Notes: generated by a model from the letters alone, not told the origin. Positions 25,674-33,965 are shown, counted from the first letter of the stretch. The stretch is 64,000 nucleotides of DNA from Parvularcula sp. (GCA_002704915.1 PAIP01000068.1:186001-250000); one strand, 5' to 3'. Program-made: numbers and translations.

Positions 25674-26773
25674 GAGAGCGGAAGAAAAGATATTCCCCGG
25701 AATTTCGCTTGATATTAGGCGTTCTCTCCTCTTCACAACCCGGCATCTCTGACAATCCGGATATTGACTGGCCAGAGGTTGACTGGAATGAATTTTTCCA
25801 GCTCCTTCGGCGCCACCGGATTACGGGACTTGTAGCCAACCTCCTCCTGTCACCTGCCGGAGAACACAAACGCTCGCCCTTGCCGAAAGAAATCATCCCG
25901 GCCCTGGCCGAGGCGCAGCGTCAATCGCTGGCGCAGGAAATGGCGGCGCTTGTTGAAGCGCGCGCCCTGATCGATCTTTTCGAGGATAACGGACTTGCGC
26001 CAATATTGCTGAAAGGCCTGACGCTATCCCATGACGCCTTCGGCAGGATCGGATGGCGCAACAATTATGACACGGATATCTTGTTGAGGCCTGACGAAAT
26101 CCTGCTTGCGGACCGACTGCTCCGTGAGCGGAATTACTCCCGCTTTGAGCCCGCAGAAGACGCAAATGATCAAAAATGGGCTTTGTGGCGCCGGCGGCGC
26201 AAGGACGCCGCCTATAGAAATCAAAAATCAGGGTCGATTGTCGAACTCCATTGGCGCCTGTTCGATAACCCGGCCATTCTCCCCGCGCCCTTGAGAACGA
26301 GAAAAGCTGATCTGCTGGGCAATCTCTGTTGCACCATGCTCGAACCAGACGTGAATTTCGCCTATATCTGTTGTCATGGCAGCCAGCATGCTTTTTCGAG
26401 ATTGAAATGGCTCGCCGATGTTTATTTTCTGGCCCGCAAAAAATCCGAGGCGGAGCTGGCGGCGCTATTGGAGACTACGCCCGATCCCTATGCCCGTGCG
26501 GCCATAGCGCAAGCCCTGCTCTTGTGCAGCAAGTTGTTTGGCCTTTCCTTGCCGTCAGACACGCTTATGTTTGAAAAAACCAATATCCGCCTCGCCGCCT
26601 GGATGGCCGATAAGACGCTGACCCGCGGCGGCAGCCGGGAGATCGAGACACTTCCTTTTGGCGCAACACTGAAAACGCTCAGCCATTATTTAATGAGCGC
26701 GGCCCCCGATTATCTCGCCCGGGAAGCCCTGTTCGATGCGCGCGAAAAACTCCACGGAAGGACTACAATATAG
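25655..26773 (+). CDS. Nucleotidyltransferase-fold protein (NTP_transf_5) in the lasso cluster
   Basis: About 372 residues. GLAPILLKGLTLSHDAFGRIGWRNNYDTDILLRPDEI at about residues 110-150 carries the nucleotidyltransferase core: the K-G segment and the metal-binding D-x-D of NYDTDILL. This is the family named uncharacterised nucleotidyltransferase, members of which occur in lasso-peptide clusters, including some with a kinase. A possible role is adding a nucleotide or other group to the phosphorylated lasso peptide, but no reaction can be read from sequence. The start is 25655, or 25670 where ATGA overlaps the previous stop codon. The frame stays open upstream only as a shadow of the EEP gene. 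The lasso precursor follows 150 bp downstream. Confidence 0.82.
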   Translation: MQYFVMRERKKRYSPEFRLILGVLSSSQPGISDNPDIDWPEVDWNEFFQLLRRHRITGLVANLLLSPAGEHKRSPLPKEIIPALAEAQRQSLAQEMAALVEARALIDLFEDNGLAPILLKGLTLSHDAFGRIGWRNNYDTDILLRPDEILLADRLLRERNYSRFEPAEDANDQKWALWRRRRKDAAYRNQKSGSIVELHWRLFDNPAILPAPLRTRKADLLGNLCCTMLEPDVNFAYICCHGSQHAFSRLKWLADVYFLARKKSEAELAALLETTPDPYARAAIAQALLLCSKLFGLSLPSDTLMFEKTNIRLAAWMADKTLTRGGSREIETLPFGATLKTLSHYLMSAAPDYLAREALFDAREKLHGRTTI

Positions 26774-26834
26774 CGCGAAGGCGCAACTAATGCGGCAGCG
26801 CAGCAAGATTTTTGTTGCGGTAGCGAAAAAGATA

Positions 26835-26865
26835 TTGACAGTACTGGACGGCGCGCGCCTAAGAT
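26835..26865 (+). promoter_or_regulatory. Candidate sigma-70 promoter of the lasso precursor
   Basis: A perfect TTGACA (26835-26840) is followed after 19 nt by TAAGAT (26860-26865). The spacer is longer than ideal. The precursor ATG lies 58 nt downstream, behind GGAGGG. Confidence 0.5.
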
Positions 26866-26923
26866 TAACAGTTATTAGTAATTTTGCACTTTCAGAACGG
26901 TACGATTCTCTACGGAGGGGGCC

Positions 26924-27076
26924 ATGCAAAAGAAAGTCTACGAGACGCCTGCGCTTGAAGAAGCCGGCTCATTCGAAGAAGTAACGCTCGCCATTCAGGG
27001 CGGGACGATTGTCGACCAGGAATTTATCGATTCCATCGTGTTGGGCGATCCTGTTCCCACCGGAGCGTTTTCCTAA
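26924..27076 (+). CDS. Lasso peptide precursor (50 aa)
   Basis: A 50-residue peptide with GGAGGG in front of its ATG. Residues 6-21 (YETPALEEAGSFEEVT) match YxxPxLxxxGxFxxxT exactly, the leader motif bound by B1 (PqqD-like) proteins. The Thr is normally the penultimate leader residue, so cleavage is expected after Leu22. The core would be Ala23-Ser50, 28 residues: AIQGGTIVD forms the ring, Ala1 joined to Asp9; the loop and tail are acidic and hydrophobic, with DPVP and a C-terminal Ser. Ala1-Asp9 rings and terminal Ser are known from paeninodin. An alternative core from Gly26 would give a Gly1-Glu8 ring. The hand-computed neutral monoisotopic mass of the 28-residue lasso is about 2827.4 Da. 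All maturation genes follow on the same strand. Confidence 0.9.
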   Translation: MQKKVYETPALEEAGSFEEVTLAIQGGTIVDQEFIDSIVLGDPVPTGAFS

Positions 27077-27132
27077 GAAGCCGTCCAGCGGATCAGCGCC
27101 TTCCGCAGCGTTTGTATGAGCGGAGCCGCACC

Positions 27133-27402
27133 ATGTATGTTGTGCCAGATCGCGTCGTTGCAGCCCCAGTGCCGGAAGGCGTCGCGATATTAAACACGCA
27201 AACTAATCGTTACTACACGCTGAATTCAGTCGGCGAATATATCTGGCGCGGCTTATGCGACGGTCAGACAAGCGATGTCATCATCGCCGGTCTTGCAGAG
27301 ACATATGATGTAGAGGCGAGCCGAGCGGAAGCGGATCTATCGGCCCTGCTAAGCCAACTGGAAAATGCCGGCCTCATCGCTCAATCCAATGAACCAGCCT
27401 GA
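27133..27402 (+). CDS. PqqD-like lasso leader-binding protein (B1)
   Basis: About 89 residues of the PqqD/RRE fold: VAILNTQTNRYYTLNSVGEYIWRGL followed by VDVIIAGLAETYDV-like helices and SALLSQLENAGLI. In split lasso systems this stand-alone RiPP recognition element binds the leader motif of the precursor and delivers it to the B2 protease. The ATG at 27133 has GGAG upstream; a TTG at 27112 is possible but adds an untypical tail. It begins 56 bp after the precursor stop codon and overlaps the B2 gene by 14 bp, so the pair is translationally coupled. Confidence 0.9.
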   Translation: MYVVPDRVVAAPVPEGVAILNTQTNRYYTLNSVGEYIWRGLCDGQTSDVIIAGLAETYDVEASRAEADLSALLSQLENAGLIAQSNEPA

Positions 27403-27817
27403 TAGCTCATCCGTCGGCGCGGAATTTCGGTCCGCGCGCCTTTTTGTGCTTGCCTGGCTCAGTTTGATTTTATTCCGCTTCACACTTTCTCTTTTCGGAT
27501 ACCGCCTATCGAAGCGGCTTTTGCGCGATGATGTCGAGAATTTACAGCCGGCGCCGCCTGCTTTTGCGCGTCGCGCCGCTCTCGCCGCCAACCGGGCAAG
27601 CCGCTACACGCCCGGCGCGACCTGTCTGGTGCGGGCCATGGCGGGAAAATTCCTTCTCGACAGAAAATCTTTCGCATCGTCGATCTGCATCGGCGTCGCC
27701 AAAGAGATCAATGAACCGCTGAAAGCGCATGCCTGGCTGAAAAGCGGAGACCTTGTCGTCATCGGCGATGAAGAACGCCAGCTTGGCCGTTATGCGCCGC
27801 TGATGAGAAGCTCGTGA
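27389..27817 (+). CDS. Lasso peptide leader peptidase (B2, transglutaminase-like)
   Basis: About 142 residues. The conserved Cys-His-Asp triad of the B2 cysteine protease is present: Cys in GATCLVRAM (about 79), His in KAHAWLK (about 114) and Asp in SGDLVVIG (about 121). A hydrophobic helix near the N-terminus (about 20-38) may attach it to the membrane. It cleaves the leader after the Thr-X pair of the precursor. The ATG at 27389 is favoured because it overlaps the B1 gene; an ATG at 27365 would add eight residues. Its stop codon is one base from the cyclase start. Confidence 0.9.
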   Translation: MNQPDSSSVGAEFRSARLFVLAWLSLILFRFTLSLFGYRLSKRLLRDDVENLQPAPPAFARRAALAANRASRYTPGATCLVRAMAGKFLLDRKSFASSICIGVAKEINEPLKAHAWLKSGDLVVIGDEERQLGRYAPLMRSS

Positions 27818-27818
27818 C

Positions 27819-29753
27819 ATGGGGGCGCTCGCGGGGATTTGCGCAGGGCCCGGCGAGGCATGGCATGAAGAGAAGATACGCAAGGCCGCGCGTCAGTCTC
27901 TCTCGGCGATCCAATCCTCAGGCGTAAACCCGTCCTCGCATCACTTTGAGGGCGGCGCCTTGCTGAGCGCCGCCGGCTATGCCGGCCTTGACGGGCTCTA
28001 TCATGACAATAAAGGCAATGCGGCTGTCATTGAGGGCCGGCTCGACGACGTCGCCGAGCTTGCAGACGCGCTGGGCGTTGCGGGCCAGCTTGAGGATGCG
28101 GCCTTGCTCCTCACGGCCTATGATCGCTGGGGCCTTGATGTCGTCGAAAACATCAAAGGCAATTTCACCTTCGCCATGTGGGACGCCGGACAAAAACAAT
28201 TATTGGCCGCCCGGGACGCCATCGGCTTCGGCCCGCTTTACTACGCATTGCATGAAGGGACGCTTCTCTTCGGCTCCCGGATGGAAGCCCTGCTTCGAGC
28301 GGCGCCGCAATTGCGCGCCGGGCTGCGCCACGAAATCCTCGAAGATTACGCCGCAAGCGCGATCGCATATGACGAAGACCGAACATTATATGACGGAATA
28401 AAGCGTCTTCATCCTGCGAGCCTGCTCGTTTTCAAGAATGGCTGCGTGGAAACGAAAACCTATTGGCGGCTGGCGCCCAAAGAAATATCCGGAGATTGTG
28501 GCGAAGAATTTCTGGCGCGCTTTACAAAGGCCGTTCAACGACGCATGCGTGGGGCCAGCCAGATCGCTTCATCTTTAAGCGGCGGACTCGATTCATCCTC
28601 CATCACTTGCTTGTTGCACAAGCGCCTCGCCAGTGGCGGCGCCCGGCCTCCCGTCGCGCTGTCCAGCATTTTCGATGGCAAAAACGGCCCTGACGAGCGC
28701 GACTATATGGACGCCGTTTGGCGCACGCTGCCGGCTTCATCCCGGAAACTTGTGGTTGATTCAAGCGAGGTCGCCGCTTTTGAAAAGCTCGACCGCCTCG
28801 TAAGCGACCACAGTCAGCCCTTATGGATGCCGAATGCAGCGATTGCGATGCATCCGGTCGAAGAGCTGCGTGACCGGACAAATGTCAATGTTCTGCTGCA
28901 TGGCCATGGCGGCGATGAAGTCGTTTATCACGGCGCCACCTATCTTTTCGAACTTGCGGAGAAAGGTCGCTGGGGCGAACTCTGGCGCGAGCTCGATATG
29001 GAATCCATTAGCCGCAATCCATCGAACAAGCTCGTCTATTATCTTTGGCTGATGATGACGCTCGGCCCTGCGGCGAAGACGGTCTGGCGCGTCCGACAGG
29101 CTGCTGCGCTCCGTCTTTGCAAACAAAATGCTCTCGGCTGGCCCCTCGGCGCCGAATTCTGGCCGCGCCATGTGCGCGCCAGATATGAAGAAGATCAGCG
29201 CCTCTTCGCGCGCTTTGCCCGCCCCCACCCTACCGATGACTTGCGCGCCCTGCCGCGGTCACAGCGCGAACATCTTTTGATCCTGACGGACCCCTTGCAA
29301 GCCTATGGCCGAGAAGCGTTGCATCACCAATATGCGGGGGCCGGCGTTGAAATCCGCTATCCGTTCTGGGACGCCGAGCTGGCGGAATTCTCTGTTTCCC
29401 TGCCCGGCTCGGAAAAATGGAAAAACGGACTTGGACGGTCGATCCTGCGCCGGTCCATGAACGGCTTGTTGCCGACTGAGGTTGCCCAACGCAAAACCAA
29501 ATACAATTTCAAGGGCTATCTGGCGCGCAGCATGCGCAATGGCGGGGGCGAGAACGTCATCGCCCATGCGGTTTACGATCAGGCGGACGACCTCGCGCCT
29601 TATTTCGATGTCGCCAAGCTTCAGAAAACATTCGAAACCTTCCGCAGCGGCGAGGACTTGCAGGAAGGCGTCGCATTGTTCGCGCTCTGGCGGGCGGTCA
29701 TTCTCGGGGCCTGGCTGCAAAAAAACCGCGAGGCGCCGGCTTATGTCCACTGA
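27819..29753 (+). CDS. Lasso cyclase (asparagine synthetase-like, C protein)
   Basis: 644 residues with the two-domain AsnB layout. The N-terminal glutamine-amidotransferase-like domain (about 1-210) starts MGALAGICAG, so the catalytic Cys that AsnB has at position 2 is missing, as in lasso cyclases, which do not need ammonia. The synthetase domain has the ATP pyrophosphatase loop SSLSGGLDSSSITCLL (about 251-266) and further AsnB-like blocks such as LLHGHGGDEVVYHG, and EIRYPFWDAELAEF. It would adenylate the ring Asp side chain and join it to the core N-terminus. It starts one base after the B2 gene and overlaps the kinase gene by 11 bp. Confidence 0.92.
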   Translation: MGALAGICAGPGEAWHEEKIRKAARQSLSAIQSSGVNPSSHHFEGGALLSAAGYAGLDGLYHDNKGNAAVIEGRLDDVAELADALGVAGQLEDAALLLTAYDRWGLDVVENIKGNFTFAMWDAGQKQLLAARDAIGFGPLYYALHEGTLLFGSRMEALLRAAPQLRAGLRHEILEDYAASAIAYDEDRTLYDGIKRLHPASLLVFKNGCVETKTYWRLAPKEISGDCGEEFLARFTKAVQRRMRGASQIASSLSGGLDSSSITCLLHKRLASGGARPPVALSSIFDGKNGPDERDYMDAVWRTLPASSRKLVVDSSEVAAFEKLDRLVSDHSQPLWMPNAAIAMHPVEELRDRTNVNVLLHGHGGDEVVYHGATYLFELAEKGRWGELWRELDMESISRNPSNKLVYYLWLMMTLGPAAKTVWRVRQAAALRLCKQNALGWPLGAEFWPRHVRARYEEDQRLFARFARPHPTDDLRALPRSQREHLLILTDPLQAYGREALHHQYAGAGVEIRYPFWDAELAEFSVSLPGSEKWKNGLGRSILRRSMNGLLPTEVAQRKTKYNFKGYLARSMRNGGGENVIAHAVYDQADDLAPYFDVAKLQKTFETFRSGEDLQEGVALFALWRAVILGAWLQKNREAPAYVH

Positions 29754-30654
29754 CGCCAAAACGCCGCCTTTCGCCTATGAATGTTTCGGGCAGCACATCC
29801 ATTCCGATTTTCAGTTTCAGGAAATGGATGAGACGCAGGCGGCCGATCCCGATCTTTTGATCATTCGCAACAAGGCGTTGCTGCGGCCGCCCGAAAAAAC
29901 TCAGATGGCGCAGTTTCTACCGGACCGGCAGTTCTTCGATTTTCCGGACGTCGCACAAGCGGAAATCACCGATAAGACGCGCCTCGCAATCGCCCTTTAT
30001 CCCGGCGCGGCGGAGGCGATGCTGGGCCTGCCGGTCTTCGGGCCGGTCATGGCGACCATGCTGCATTACAGGGGGTATCTGGTTCTTCACGGCAGCGGCC
30101 TCGTCATCGACGGAAAACTGAATGTCTTTGTCGGGCATCGCGGCGCCGGCAAATCGACCACGGCCGCCTGTCTGGTGAAGCGCGGCCATCAGCTTTTCAC
30201 CGACGATCTTGTCGTCATCGATCTGAGCGATCCTTCAAATCCTCTCGCCCTCCCCGGTTACTCGGCGATGAAAATTGCACCGGACATTGCGGGGCGCTTT
30301 CAGCCGGAGGAAGCTGAGCTGCTCTCTAATGGGGGCTATCCCTATCCAAAGGAGCGGTTGCGCATCAGGCAGAAGCAGCCGCTGCAATGCATGCCGATCA
30401 AGGCGATTTATGAACTCGAAAGAGCCGACGGCGCAGGGCTCGAAGCGCTCGATTTCAATCCGGCGATGAACACGCTCATGCAGCATTCTTATATGCTGAA
30501 ATTTGGCAACGCGCCCATGGCCGCCGGGCGCGGCGCGGCGCACTTCACTCAGGTGACGCGGCTCGCAAGCCTAGTCGGCGTCCACAGGCTGAAAACCCCG
30601 TCAAGCCTCGCCGCCCTTCATCAGATCGAACCGCTTTTGACCGGAGCGGCCTGA
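29743..30654 (+). CDS. HprK-like kinase, probable lasso peptide tailoring enzyme
   Basis: 303 residues. The Walker A loop is FVGHRGAGKSTTAA (about 129-142), followed by LFTDDLVVIDL with the paired Asp (154-155) expected of HPr kinase-type active sites, and YLVLHGSGLVI before it. Such kinases phosphorylate the C-terminal Ser of the linear precursor in paeninodin and related clusters; the precursor here ends in Ser. There is no HPr or phosphotransferase gene nearby, so regulation of sugar transport is unlikely. The ATG at 29743 lies inside the cyclase 3' end; the frame is open further upstream only as a shadow of the cyclase. The ABC transporter follows without a gap (TGAGTG). Confidence 0.86.
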   Translation: MSTDAKTPPFAYECFGQHIHSDFQFQEMDETQAADPDLLIIRNKALLRPPEKTQMAQFLPDRQFFDFPDVAQAEITDKTRLAIALYPGAAEAMLGLPVFGPVMATMLHYRGYLVLHGSGLVIDGKLNVFVGHRGAGKSTTAACLVKRGHQLFTDDLVVIDLSDPSNPLALPGYSAMKIAPDIAGRFQPEEAELLSNGGYPYPKERLRIRQKQPLQCMPIKAIYELERADGAGLEALDFNPAMNTLMQHSYMLKFGNAPMAAGRGAAHFTQVTRLASLVGVHRLKTPSSLAALHQIEPLLTGAA

Positions 30655-32463
30655 GTGAAACAGAACGCCGCCTCTCCCAGATCCAGTGACAGAAAGCGTC
30701 ACGACATCCGAGATCTCCTGGCGAATCTCATTGTCGATCAAAAGAGCACATTTTGGCTCGCAGCCTTTTTGTTGCTGCTGACAGGCGCGAGCGAGGGCTT
30801 CTCGATTGCGCTGCTCATTCCGTTTATCGGTCTTATCAATACGGCGGATGAGACAATCGACCTTTCGCCGCCCGCCGGCTTGTCAGGCGGAGAATCTTTT
30901 TCAATCGGTCTCGGCGTCTTTCTCCTGGCTTTTCTCGCCATTATCGTCATCCGCGCAGCTCTGGTGCATATCTCGGCGCTGACCAGCGCCCGGCTTGTGC
31001 AGGATTATGTGAAAAATATTCGCATGCGTCTTTTCGACAGCATCATCCATGCAAAATGGTCGTACTTGTCCGGCCTACGCAACGCCGATCTCTATCACGC
31101 AATGACCGCCGACATCGACCGCATCCAGGCGACGGTGACCGTGATCATGGAGCTGATCAAGTCATCCATCCTTATCCTCATTTACCTTTCCCTCTCTTTG
31201 CTGATTTCATGGCGGCTCACCCTCGCCGCCGCAGTCATCGGAACGCTGTTGATCCTGGCCCTGCGCCCCCTCCGCCGGCGAGCAAGCCAGCACGGCGAGA
31301 CCTATACGTCGGGGCGGCGCGAGCAGTCGCGAATCATTTCCGACTTTCTCGACAATATGAAAATCACCAAAGCCTATTCAGCCGAAGAGCGATTTTCAAA
31401 AACGCTTGAACAATCGATGACTGGATTGCGCGAAACGATCATTTCGTTTCAGCGCCTTTCCTCCCGGGTCAATTTCATTGTTCAGGCCGCATCCGCGCTT
31501 GCGCTCTGCGCCATCGTTTATCTTGCGCTCACCGCCTTTGACATGACCGCCGCCGGAACGCTGGCGATCCTTGTTCTTTATTTCCGCTTCGCTCCGAAAG
31601 TTGTGCAACTTCAGGCTCATGCGCAAACGCTGAACAGCAATATGAGCGCGCTGCAAAACGTGCTTTCTCATATGCGCGATGCTGAGAATGAGCAGGAAGT
31701 CATATCCGGGTCACAGCCGGGATCCCTAAGCCTGAAAAAGGAAATCAGGCTGGAGAACGTCAGCTTCCAATATGACGGCGGAAAACAGGCAATCCGGGGA
31801 GCAAGCGTTGATATCCCCGCGAATAAAATCACCGTGTTCGCCGGCGCCACAGGCAGCGGCAAGAGCACCCTTGCGGATCTGTTGATGGGCATGATCGCGC
31901 AGCAACAAGGGACGATCAAAATTGACGGCGCGCTTCTGGATGAGCGCACGATCGGCGCCTGGCGGCGGTCTATCGGCTATGTGCCGCAGGATCCTTTTCT
32001 TTTTCACGCCACCATACGCGAAAACCTTATGCTCGCCGATCAGGAGGCCGATGAAGCGGCCTTGTGGACGGCCCTGCGCGCCGCGCATGCGGAAAAACTC
32101 GTCCGGACTTTGCCGGCGGGTCTCGATACAATCGTCGGAAACCAAGGCCAGTTGCTTTCCGGCGGCGAACGCCAGCGCCTTGTCCTGGCGCGTGCGCTTT
32201 TGCGCAAGCCTGCGCTTTTGATTCTTGATGAAGCGACAAGCGCTCTCGACTGGGAGCATGAAACCGCCATCGCCACATCGCTGAAGGCGCTGAAACAGGA
32301 ACTGACCATTGTCATGATCGCTCATCGCCGACGCATCATCGCCTTGGCCGATAATATCGTGATCTTGCAGGATGGCGCCGTCATCGAGCAAGGGCCGCCC
32401 AAAGACCTGCTCATGGACGGGACGGGCTATCTTTCGCGACTGGAGAACAGCGAAAGCGGCTGA
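30655..32463 (+). CDS. ABC transporter, lasso peptide exporter (D protein)
   Basis: 602 residues, a fused half-transporter. Six hydrophobic helices occupy about 35-330. The ATPase domain has all motifs: Walker A FAGATGSGKSTLADLL (about 393-408), Q-loop VPQDPFLFH, signature LLSGGERQRLVLARALL, Walker B ALLILDEATSALD and the H-loop MIAHRRR. It would work as a homodimer to export the mature peptide and give self-immunity. The start is GTG, directly after the kinase stop codon. It closes the lasso operon. Unlike the ABC gene at 36452-38158, its ATPase motifs are intact. Confidence 0.93.
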   Translation: MKQNAASPRSSDRKRHDIRDLLANLIVDQKSTFWLAAFLLLLTGASEGFSIALLIPFIGLINTADETIDLSPPAGLSGGESFSIGLGVFLLAFLAIIVIRAALVHISALTSARLVQDYVKNIRMRLFDSIIHAKWSYLSGLRNADLYHAMTADIDRIQATVTVIMELIKSSILILIYLSLSLLISWRLTLAAAVIGTLLILALRPLRRRASQHGETYTSGRREQSRIISDFLDNMKITKAYSAEERFSKTLEQSMTGLRETIISFQRLSSRVNFIVQAASALALCAIVYLALTAFDMTAAGTLAILVLYFRFAPKVVQLQAHAQTLNSNMSALQNVLSHMRDAENEQEVISGSQPGSLSLKKEIRLENVSFQYDGGKQAIRGASVDIPANKITVFAGATGSGKSTLADLLMGMIAQQQGTIKIDGALLDERTIGAWRRSIGYVPQDPFLFHATIRENLMLADQEADEAALWTALRAAHAEKLVRTLPAGLDTIVGNQGQLLSGGERQRLVLARALLRKPALLILDEATSALDWEHETAIATSLKALKQELTIVMIAHRRRIIALADNIVILQDGAVIEQGPPKDLLMDGTGYLSRLENSESG

Positions 32464-32591
32464 GGAAAATCGGCGCCTGCACTCGTCTTTTTTTCAAGCC
32501 ACGAGCATCTTTGCTGCTTTGCAATAAAAAAATGTTGCAGCGCACGATGACTGCCCATAAGGTTAAATCGTCAGGAACGACGGGGGCTGTC

Positions 32592-33350
32592 ATGGCGTTT
32601 GAGTCGCGTTCTAAGTCCGATCTCGACCCGATTTCGTTTTATCAAACGACCCCGGGAGCAAATGTCGTCGCCCTGCGCCAATCTCCCAAACCAGAGTCTG
32701 ACGCGCGCGACGCAGCCAATCCGCCGGTCGCTTCCATGCCTGTGGGCGGCGCTTTGAAGCGCGCTTTCGACATTATGGGCGCTGCCGGGGCGCTCCTGTT
32801 TTTTGCCCCGCTTATGCTCGTGATTTCAGCCCTGCTTTCGCTTGAAGGCGGGCCCGTTTTCTTCGCGCATAAGCGTATCGGCTTTGGCGGCAAAAGCTTC
32901 GGGTGTCTGAAATTCCGGTCGATGATTGTCGACGCCGAAGCGAAACTTGAAGAATATCTCGCTGCGAATCCTGACGCGCGGGCGCAATGGCGGCGCGAAC
33001 GCAAGCTTGATAATGATCCGCGCATCACGCGTCTTGGAAAAATCTTGCGGGTCACCAGCCTTGATGAGCTTCCGCAGTTCATCAATGTCCTTAAAGGCGA
33101 GATGAGCCTTGTGGGACCGCGCCCAATCACGCGCGACGAGGCCGGTTATTACGGCGAAAAGTTCACGCATTATCTCGCCTGCCGGCCCGGCATTACCGGC
33201 GCATGGCAAGTGAGCGGACGCAGCGATACGTCATATAATCAACGCGTCGATCTCGATGCGACTTATGCGCTCGGACATTCTGTAATGATTGATATGGATA
33301 TATTGTTCCGGACGGCAAAGGTCGTGCTCGAACGCACGGGCGCTAAATAA
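32592..33350 (+). CDS. Priming sugar transferase (undecaprenyl-phosphate glycosyl-1-phosphate transferase)
   Basis: About 252 residues of the bacterial sugar-transferase family in short form. A single membrane helix or re-entrant hairpin (about 58-80, AFDIMGAAGALLFFAPLMLV) is followed by the catalytic block: GGPVFFAHKRIGF, KFRSMIVDAE, RITRLGKILRVTSLDELPQF, MSLVGPRPITRDE and CRPGITGAWQVSGRS. It starts repeat-unit assembly by linking a hexose-1-phosphate to undecaprenyl phosphate. The ATG at 32592 gives an N-terminus of normal length; starts at 32511 and 32547 are possible. It is a core exopolysaccharide gene lying directly behind the lasso operon, which shows that the latter is inserted in the locus. 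Confidence 0.92.
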   Translation: MAFESRSKSDLDPISFYQTTPGANVVALRQSPKPESDARDAANPPVASMPVGGALKRAFDIMGAAGALLFFAPLMLVISALLSLEGGPVFFAHKRIGFGGKSFGCLKFRSMIVDAEAKLEEYLAANPDARAQWRRERKLDNDPRITRLGKILRVTSLDELPQFINVLKGEMSLVGPRPITRDEAGYYGEKFTHYLACRPGITGAWQVSGRSDTSYNQRVDLDATYALGHSVMIDMDILFRTAKVVLERTGAK

Positions 33351-33384
33351 AAGCCTCGCCGCCAAATCATCCCCCTCGGGATGG

Positions 33385-33621
33385 TTAAAGCAAGACCCAG
33401 CGCGCAACTGCGAAGATAAGCGCCCAGGACAGAACACCCAACGCAATCGCAAGCGCAATGCGCAGACCGCGCGGCAGCTTTTCGTACTTGCGATCAACAG
33501 CAGGAGCAGCGTCCCGTTCAGGCTTGCCGGTCAAATTGTCGGCATCGCGATCGAGAACATGCTCCTCGGATGCGCCCAAAGAGGCGGGCCGTCGCAGTTC
33601 CTGCGCGGTCGTGGTGTCCAC
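33385..33621 (-). CDS. Small single-TM protein, unknown function
   Basis: 78 residues with a GTG start preceded by GGGAGGAAATAACC, a strong ribosome-binding site that makes it likely real. The first 50 residues are polar and charged, and residues 55-76 (IALAIALGVLSWALIFAVARW) form one transmembrane helix near the C-terminus, suggesting a tail-anchored cytoplasmic protein. No family recognised. It lies between the sugar-transferase and TolC-like genes, convergent with the former. Confidence 0.6.
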   Translation of the reverse strand: MDTTTAQELRRPASLGASEEHVLDRDADNLTGKPERDAAPAVDRKYEKLPRGLRIALAIALGVLSWALIFAVARWVLL

Positions 33622-33965
33622 GGTTATTTCCTCCCGGCTTTTGATGACAGTTTTAACACAAAGGCTTCAAAAAGTTTAACAAAAATACCTTGCCGAAAGA
33701 TTGAGCAATGTTGCGCCGCACATAGCGAGCCCAAGCCCGGAGAGGGATACTCCGACAACTGAGCGAGTGAGCTGGCTTGGCCGTCAGCGCAATGCGCGGC
33801 GGCCCCGAAGACCATATCCGAACCAAAACCAGCTTTTATGAAGGCCCACAGGCGTGGCCTTGCTTGATGCAAGGAGGAAAGTTCGGGACAGCATTCCTTC
33901 GCATGTTCGGTTTTTGTTCCAACCCTTTTAATGCTGATCTTCGAAGTCGCGCGCCAACATTAAAG
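33622..33965. other. Intergenic stretch of 344 bp
   Basis: It separates the TolC-like gene's end from the small TM gene on the same strand and should carry the latter's promoter. I see no further gene and no clear terminator. Confidence 0.45.

Noticed and set aside
26799-26819. Hairpin CGCAGCAA/TTGTTGCG as a terminator before the lasso precursor
   Set aside because: No T-run follows and the stem contains a G-U pair; it may be incidental.
26990-27076. Reading the precursor as a double-glycine bacteriocin cleaved after Gly-Gly
   Set aside because: No C39 peptidase or bacteriocin ABC exporter is present, and the lasso leader motif and B1/B2/C genes explain the peptide better.
29482-29742. N-terminal extension of the HprK-like kinase
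   Set aside because: It overlaps the cyclase coding sequence in another frame and is Arg/Ser-rich with no homology features.
29743-30654. HprK-like protein as a regulator of sugar phosphotransferase
   Set aside because: No HPr or PTS genes are nearby; it is embedded in the lasso operon.
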